23,954 bases of DNA from the IMG/VR virus record IMGVR_UViG_3300030688_000119, positions 1-23,954 of that record; one strand, written 5' to 3'. This DNA is from a virus. Within the stretch, counting starts at the first letter, position 1. Every line of letters starts with the position of its first letter. Shown here piece after piece: positions 18,872 to 23,954 of this stretch. Position numbers and translations under genes: made by a program. Under the pieces are notes generated by a model, which did no database searches, was not told the origin of the DNA, and saw only the letters and a list, made by a program, of their open reading frames with translations.

Positions 18872-21800
18872 TCAGATATTTTCTCTGAACTTGGAGAGTC
18901 AAAGGAACCAAGGCCGCTTTCTCTGATATATTTGCCTGATCTAGAAGTTTTAGATATTCTGCGGCGGGCAAACGAGAAGCGCGAGTATACAAAGAGGCCA
19001 TCGAGGAATCCATTCCTTTAGTTTTGGAAAGATTCTGCTGTATCTTCTTCAACTCCGATTCCTTCAGTTGGTCCGTTTCGTAGGTTAGCTTCATTAGATC
19101 AGGGTAGGTCATATCTCCCGTCCGGACGCGGTCTTCCATATCCATAACCAATCTGTGTCTCTGCTGTTGACTGGGGTCCACAACTCCATCTTCGTTGTGA
19201 TTTGCCGCCAACTCTGCTGCTAATTTCTGGGCTGGTGTTTGGTAAGTTCTTGCTGTACCGCCTATCGCCTTCCAAACCTGACCAGCGTTTCCTACTTCAG
19301 GGCCGGTGCCAGAGACTGCCTGACCAATTGATTGTACCGGGATTGGCATCATTTGCCTAAATGCGTCGGCCCACAAATCTTCGGGAGCTAGTTTTCTCCC
19401 GAAATTATCGCGACCGGATAGAACCTCTTGTCCTAGATGAATAGTAGGAGACAACCTTCCTTTGACAAAGTCTACAGGTGAGCCCGCAGCATGAAGAAGG
19501 TCCGTTGGAAGTACTCGAATAGACCACAGAGTTTCTTTTCCATCCTTTGACTTAGTTGCCAGAGAAAACGGAGCTTCGTAGTGGGCGTTGCCGGTTGTTA
19601 CCGTGTTAAGAATACGAGCTATAGCCCACATAGAACCGGCCATGATAGCTACCTGCCTGCGACCAATAGCTCCTTCGTCCTTGTTGAATAATCTAGCCCC
19701 ACTACGAAGCTCGGATTCGAGCCAGTCCGGCGCAAGAAGAACTGCACGAGCTGCGTTCTGCGACGAGGCGGCTCTGCCCATGGCTCGCCAATTAATTCCA
19801 CCAAACGATTCGTTAGAATGCAAAGCAGCCGACTTAGCGACTCTGTCTACAGACCAGTCTGGATACTTAGCCCGATAGTCGTCAAACAGCTTTTCTGCTG
19901 CTGTTGCTTTTATGGCGGGCAAGAATCTCTTGAAGATGAAGTCCGTTTGGTACTGCATTGCGTTGGCTAGGATAGGTCCCACTACTGGAACTTTACGCAT
20001 GAGGCTGTGCTCTCCTGAAGAAGAAACACCCTCGGAGAATTCCTGCTGGCCTCGATAGTCAGTTCCCGTGGTGAAACCGTTCTCGACCATCTTCCTTATT
20101 TTAGTAGGAGAGTTGGGGTCGGTTGGGTCTATCTTAGCTCCGTCGATGATATCAGGACCGTGGAGAGTGAAAGGATTAACTCCAGTTAAAACGCCTCTTA
20201 GTGCGAGTTGTACTAAGTGGAATGGAGATAGAGAAAGCAGCGTTTCTTTTAGCTTTGTCCCTACTCCGAGCAGAGCTTTCCCTACTGGGTTTTTTACCCC
20301 CTCATCTAGTCCCAAACGATTTTTCAAATACTCGGCAAATTCGGGGTGTGCAAGAATCTCTGATCGAACCAAAATATTGTGCCCAGCCGAATCATTAGTT
20401 ACAAAATTCCACCCTTTCAGGGCACTATTGTTCAGATTTACGTAATCTTGTGGGGACCACGCATAAACCTTCTTCTGGGCGTCGTTAAACTCCTTGAGTC
20501 CTGAGAAGTCCTTATTAGCCGCCATCGCCTTCAAATACATGATGTCGGTCGAGAGCTTGTTGTTTCCAACTTCGTCGTACTGAGCTTCTTTTCTGGCGGC
20601 TTGTTCTTCCAGTTTTTCGATAGCTGCTTGGATATTGGATGGACGGACACAAGGGGTCAGGTCCTGGATAGTACCCTCGTCCAAGAATCTCTGAAGATCT
20701 CCCGATTTGTCCAGTTGCTGGACTACTGAATCTGCAATGTTGATTTTACGAACCCGGTTTGGATCAATGAAGGTCTTGGGATCTTCCCCGTTTTGTCCGG
20801 ACACAACTTGGCCTTGTCCTGAGAGTACTACCGCAGGACGACCATCTGATCCACGAGTAAAGGAGTCTCGGAGAGTATCAATTAGCTGCTTGTTGGCTGC
20901 TGCCTTGATGAGTTCTCCGCGACCTTTGGCCGTCACAGACACGGGGTCAAAATCAATTGGCTTTGGGGATTTCAAAAGAGCAGTTAGGTGCGAATCATAC
21001 ACACGCTGACGAGCCATCGTAACATTTGTAGCGAACTTGCCTTGCTTGGCTTCGGATGCGATAACCTTTCCCAAAGGATTTAGGTCCTTGTAGGTACGGG
21101 TCATGTAGTCTTGGACAAATGAGTGCAGTAGATCGTTAGACGACCCGATTTGGAGGTTGCGAGCCTGCTCGTCTCTCAGAGCTTTGGCTACTTCAAGTTC
21201 TCGGTCAGATAGTTCTCCGTTGGCCACCCTCTTGAGGGAGTCTAGGACAGTGGCTTTATAGCTATCGGGGAGTGCTTTGAAGTTGTTGTCGGCGATGAGT
21301 TGGGGTAGATTGTCGGGAAGTCCATTATTCGGACTAGTTTTGTTTTCCCCCTCAGTTCCTCCAGACTCTCGTGTCGATTCTGCCAATACTCCTGTATTTC
21401 CAGCTTTGTCAGGATTCTCAATTCTATCCTCTTTTCCATCGGCTTCTGCTAAAGCATTATACCACTGCGCCGCTTTAGCTCGGTCTCCACCAGTAACCAC
21501 CTGATGAAATACAGAAGCGAGTTCAAGTGCTTTCTGTGCTTTTACATCGGCATTTGGGCCAAACACCTTTTCCATGAACCCCGGGGTTTCGTGCCCGAGA
21601 ATTTTCCGAACACGGTTGTCCAGATTGATGGATTCTTGCTCTCCGACCGCGTGTTGAACTTCACGTTCCTTGTTGGCCCGGTCCATCGCCAAGAACTCGT
21701 CGTTGGGCCGGAACTTGTCAGTCTCAAGAAGAGGCTTGAACAGTTCTCCCGCTGCGTGGAGAGCGTGAGGCGTCCCGAGGATTCCCAAAGCTCCGCCCGC

Positions 21801-22877
21801 AAAGGCTTCCGTTCCGTATTCCCAAGCTTTGTCGGTATCCCCTTCTTTGAGGGCGTCGAGGAAGCGAGGAGACATCGCCGCCGCTGTCTCAAACTGCTGG
21901 AGGGTAAATCCGGCATTCAAAACAGCGTTAGCTGTCTTGGCCATTCGAGCGGTAGATGCGACAGGCAAATCAGGAATTGTGTGGCGCAGGACTTGGAATG
22001 CGCCGTTTTCTAGCATGTTCTTGGATAGCAGGTCTTGCTCGGTCAGACCGTTGTCGTAAAGGGCCTTTTGCGCACGTTTCCAAACGTCCACATCTGCTCC
22101 TGTTTCGCGCACGGCGTCTTCGACTGGATGGAACCCGGCTTTGGCTTCGGCTACTGTATCTCCGGCTTTACCCAGAGCTTCAAGTTCTTCGGGGGAGAAT
22201 TTTCCAGACTCTTTCAGGGCGTTTTGGATCGCAGGTGTTCCAAACTCTGCGTCCCGGTTTAGCGGAGACACGAGTTTTCTAGCCCTGTCTAGAAGTCCTA
22301 TATCGTGGCCTCCTGCTTCCAGAGCTTGTTGGATGGCTGGTTCTACTGACTTGGCTTCCTTGAGAGCGCCTAGAGCCGCTTGTGATCCCTTAACCGCATC
22401 TGCGATTTCGGTGGCGGAGAGTCCGGCTTCTTTGAGCGCTGTCATGCCGGACGATTCGATCAGACCTCCCGAGCCAAAAGTTGCCGCCGTCAGGGCGAGC
22501 GACAGAGGACTTGTAAACCCGCTGGCAATGTGTTCTACGCCGCGCTCTAGTCCGTTTGCGCCGGGGCGATCTTCGGGAAGGCCGAACAAACTCTCACTTA
22601 AAGGCGTATTTAGCCACGACCATCCTCTCTCTATCCACCCTTTATTCGGGTCTTGGTAGTCGAATTTTGGGGCCGAAGACTCGGCAGAAGAGGTTGGCTT
22701 GGGTCCACCAAATAGGTCGCTTAGGTCGGCTCCGGACGGAGAGGGAGAAGCGGCGACGGGAACAGAAGCACGAGACGACGAACCCCCAAACAGATCGCTC
22801 AGGTCGGGCGCACTGGTGTTGGGGGTCGAAGGGGTGTGGCCACCGAAAAGATCACTCAAATCAGGGGTTGTAGGCAT
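18774..22877 (-). CDS. large virion-associated polyvalent protein
   Basis: A 1367-residue protein. The first 58 residues carry three copies of D-L-S-D-L-F-G-G (6-13, 25-32, 51-58) in Pro/Ser-rich linkers; their codons differ almost only at silent positions. The rest is Ala-rich and helical, with a Gln-rich central region, and a C-terminal part (from about 900: V-G-P-I-L-A-N-A-M-Q-Y-Q-T-D-F-I-F, N-W-R-A-M-G-R-A-A, S-M-W-A-I-A-R-I-L) like phage large polyvalent or internal virion proteins ejected with DNA. The ATG follows AAAAGGAATATGA on its strand. It contains dispersed site 17, and its stop region overlaps the GIY-YIG gene. Confidence 0.6.
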   Translation of the reverse strand: MPTTPDLSDLFGGHTPSTPNTSAPDLSDLFGGSSSRASVPVAASPSPSGADLSDLFGGPKPTSSAESSAPKFDYQDPNKGWIERGWSWLNTPLSESLFGLPEDRPGANGLERGVEHIASGFTSPLSLALTAATFGSGGLIESSGMTALKEAGLSATEIADAVKGSQAALGALKEAKSVEPAIQQALEAGGHDIGLLDRARKLVSPLNRDAEFGTPAIQNALKESGKFSPEELEALGKAGDTVAEAKAGFHPVEDAVRETGADVDVWKRAQKALYDNGLTEQDLLSKNMLENGAFQVLRHTIPDLPVASTARMAKTANAVLNAGFTLQQFETAAAMSPRFLDALKEGDTDKAWEYGTEAFAGGALGILGTPHALHAAGELFKPLLETDKFRPNDEFLAMDRANKEREVQHAVGEQESINLDNRVRKILGHETPGFMEKVFGPNADVKAQKALELASVFHQVVTGGDRAKAAQWYNALAEADGKEDRIENPDKAGNTGVLAESTRESGGTEGENKTSPNNGLPDNLPQLIADNNFKALPDSYKATVLDSLKRVANGELSDRELEVAKALRDEQARNLQIGSSNDLLHSFVQDYMTRTYKDLNPLGKVIASEAKQGKFATNVTMARQRVYDSHLTALLKSPKPIDFDPVSVTAKGRGELIKAAANKQLIDTLRDSFTRGSDGRPAVVLSGQGQVVSGQNGEDPKTFIDPNRVRKINIADSVVQQLDKSGDLQRFLDEGTIQDLTPCVRPSNIQAAIEKLEEQAARKEAQYDEVGNNKLSTDIMYLKAMAANKDFSGLKEFNDAQKKVYAWSPQDYVNLNNSALKGWNFVTNDSAGHNILVRSEILAHPEFAEYLKNRLGLDEGVKNPVGKALLGVGTKLKETLLSLSPFHLVQLALRGVLTGVNPFTLHGPDIIDGAKIDPTDPNSPTKIRKMVENGFTTGTDYRGQQEFSEGVSSSGEHSLMRKVPVVGPILANAMQYQTDFIFKRFLPAIKATAAEKLFDDYRAKYPDWSVDRVAKSAALHSNESFGGINWRAMGRAASSQNAARAVLLAPDWLESELRSGARLFNKDEGAIGRRQVAIMAGSMWAIARILNTVTTGNAHYEAPFSLATKSKDGKETLWSIRVLPTDLLHAAGSPVDFVKGRLSPTIHLGQEVLSGRDNFGRKLAPEDLWADAFRQMMPIPVQSIGQAVSGTGPEVGNAGQVWKAIGGTARTYQTPAQKLAAELAANHNEDGVVDPSQQQRHRLVMDMEDRVRTGDMTYPDLMKLTYETDQLKESELKKIQQNLSKTKGMDSSMASLYTRASRLPAAEYLKLLDQANISEKAALVPLTLQVQRKYLTKAKKDMTPEERMKDPVFQTLLRLVPQQTPSQ
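21320..21334 (-). promoter_or_regulatory. 15-bp dispersed site 17 (13/15), in the leftward operon
   Basis: GTCCATTATTCGGAC on the + strand, identical to the site at 16852. It reads in the direction of transcription of the leftward gene and encodes Ser-Pro-Asn-Asn-Gly. Confidence 0.6.
22704..22862 (-). repeat. three DLSDLFGG peptide repeats in the large virion protein
   Basis: The copies lie at 22839-22862, 22782-22805 and 22704-22727. Their codons differ mostly at third positions while all eight residues are unchanged, which points to selection for the peptide rather than recent duplication. Confidence 0.85.
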
Positions 22878-22891
22878 TCATATTCCTTTTC

Positions 22892-23953
22892 TTACTGTGC
22901 TCGTTTAACGCCGCGCGCGATGGCCTCAAGCTGTCCAGGAGTCAGATCAAAATCGGAGAGCCTGTCCGCAATTTGTTTCGGAGACTGGCCTTTCATCTTT
23001 TTGATTTGACGTTGAACGACTAAATCGTTAGCGTATTTCGAGTCATCTGGGGTACTTACCCCTAGGGAGCGACGTATGCGGTCTTCATCGGCGAGTGGGA
23101 TGTTAGATGCCGCTAAAGCCATCTCGCGGTCATGCGGAGATAGGCTCCGGAAACTGTCGGCATCGACTCCAGAAGCTCCAGAAGAAAGACCTAATCCTTG
23201 TCGAATTGCGGCCCTCTGTGCGGGAGTGATGGCGGGGTTTGCAAGAGCCTGATCTATCTGCGGCTGGGGGAGACCCTTGAGACGAGTCACAGCAGCGGAG
23301 ACAGCGGGGTCCGCTCCAGATGAGGTTTCATTTGAGAAACTCGCTAACCTACTCAAAGTATTGTACTGCTTCCACAATTCGGGGAGTTGTGATTTGGCGT
23401 CGGCATCTCCGTTTTGTGCTTCTTGGGCAGCGACTTTAATCCCCGCAAGAGCGGAAGCCGCTACCGGAGCGGAGGCTCGTCCTATGACGACTCGGTCTTC
23501 CGCACTTATCTTAGACGGATCATTTCCAGCGGCTGCGAGGTGTTTCCATGCGTTTTCTTCGCGATTCTTCCGAGCGTCTTCTGTAGCCATTTCAGAAGTG
23601 GATAGGTTCTCTCTGCGTGTCGTAGCTTGGTGCGCCGAGATGGCTGCTTTCGCCTCCCCAATTTGTGCTTTAACGTGCTCAACTTCCAAATCGTTCTTGG
23701 TTTGGGCCAAACTCTGATTGGCAAAATTCTGCGCTTGCTGGTCCAGAGATGTAAACTGGTCGGCGCTCAGAACCTTACCAGTTTTGACAATGTCTTTGTA
23801 CTCGGGGTGGTATTTGAAAAGTCCGTCTTTATCCCACTGTTGAATCGTAGCTTGAGATAGCGGAGCCGATGCTTTCGGGTCGTACGCTGAGTAGACCATC
23901 TCGAATGTAGGTACTTCATTCCCGTTGGCATCTTTGGTCATTACGGTCTTGGT
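22892..23953 (-). CDS. partial Ala-rich virion-type protein
   Basis: At least 353 residues; the frame is still open at the right edge, so the ATG at 23941 may be internal and the true start lies outside. The protein is rich in Ala, Gln and Lys with long helical stretches (I-G-E-A-K-A-A-I-S-A-H, a Gln/Asn-rich Q-Q-A-Q-N-F-A-N-Q-S) and a C-terminal S-P-K-Q-I-A-D-R-L-S-D-F-D-L-T-P-G-Q-L. I see no enzymatic motif. Its position 14 bases before the large polyvalent gene suggests a paired structural or internal virion protein. Function unconfirmed. Confidence 0.6.
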   Translation of the reverse strand, partial: TKTVMTKDANGNEVPTFEMVYSAYDPKASAPLSQATIQQWDKDGLFKYHPEYKDIVKTGKVLSADQFTSLDQQAQNFANQSLAQTKNDLEVEHVKAQIGEAKAAISAHQATTRRENLSTSEMATEDARKNREENAWKHLAAAGNDPSKISAEDRVVIGRASAPVAASALAGIKVAAQEAQNGDADAKSQLPELWKQYNTLSRLASFSNETSSGADPAVSAAVTRLKGLPQPQIDQALANPAITPAQRAAIRQGLGLSSGASGVDADSFRSLSPHDREMALAASNIPLADEDRIRRSLGVSTPDDSKYANDLVVQRQIKKMKGQSPKQIADRLSDFDLTPGQLEAIARGVKRAQ

Positions 23954-23954
23954 T

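Noticed and set aside
21448-21479. Inverted repeat GCTAAAGC/GCTTTAGC with a TATAAT-like word on the - strand
   Set aside because: It lies within the coding region of the large virion protein and its arms encode Ala/Lys-rich helix codons; chance is likely.
21618-21633. GTCCAGATTGATGGAT as a dispersed site
   Set aside because: It needs a one-base insertion to align, so spacing is wrong for the palindrome.
1-23954. CRISPR arrays, tRNA genes, insertion sequences and attachment sites
   Set aside because: No regularly spaced direct repeats with spacers, no cloverleaf-like sequence, no terminal inverted repeats with a transposase and no integrase were seen.

Overview
The window looks like part of a tailed double-stranded DNA phage (Caudoviricetes-type) genome, or a prophage or metagenomic copy of one. 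The reasons are dense gene packing with ATGA/TAATG stop-start overlaps, strong GGAGG-type ribosome binding sites, many small unrecognised genes, a phage-type replication set and two large virion-type genes. The bacterial host cannot be told from the sequence. No integrase, repressor, polymerase, terminase or capsid gene is visible here. TAG, TGA and TAA all end ordinary genes, so the standard code applies.

Layout. Bases 2-17808 are one rightward block of about 37 genes. In order it holds: a RecB/Cas4-like Fe-S nuclease; small unknown genes; a metallophosphoesterase; a PD-(D/E)XK-like protein; a DUF1376-type replication initiator; an RNA ligase; several small genes including a DUF551 protein; a primase-helicase; a chimeric HNH-like protein; a sliding clamp; an HTH protein; an HNH protein; a sigma-like factor; a possible cell-wall hydrolase; several small zinc and membrane proteins; an endonuclease VII relative; an HTH-metallophosphoesterase; a broken DHH phosphoesterase; a nucleoside deoxyribosyltransferase-like protein; a dATP/dGTP diphosphohydrolase-like protein; and a low-molecular-weight tyrosine-phosphatase-like protein. 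The block ends at a probably bidirectional hairpin terminator (17833-17875). A GIY-YIG endonuclease gene (17957-18871) follows, and its 3' end overlaps in antisense the end of the leftward block. The leftward block (18774 to the right edge) has a 1367-residue virion-type polyvalent protein and a second, partial virion-type protein.

Main discovery. A 15-bp near-palindrome, consensus GTCCRGATAAYGGAC (exact form GTCCAGATAATGGAC), occurs 17 times with at most two mismatches: five exact copies, and one about every 0.4-2 kb through the rightward block, with a single copy in the leftward block. Copies lie at gene junctions and inside genes, in all three reading frames and in both orientations. Three copies supply the last codons and stop of unrelated genes, which therefore all end in Leu-Ser-Arg. 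This resembles the stoperator system of cluster A mycobacteriophages but with a different, palindromic sequence. The binding protein is not known.

Second discovery. The initiator gene contains six AT(A/G)GCAA heptamers spaced 9-11 bp apart, in two codon frames, followed by a purine-only tract and one of the 15-bp sites. This is the layout of a lambda-O-like origin inside its initiator gene.

No stretch longer than 300 bases lacks a gene. The largest gaps are 2552-2625 (possible promoter), 15998-16025 (one 15-bp site) and 17809-17956 (one 15-bp site, the terminator and the GIY-YIG leader). I saw no tRNA, rRNA, CRISPR array or insertion sequence.
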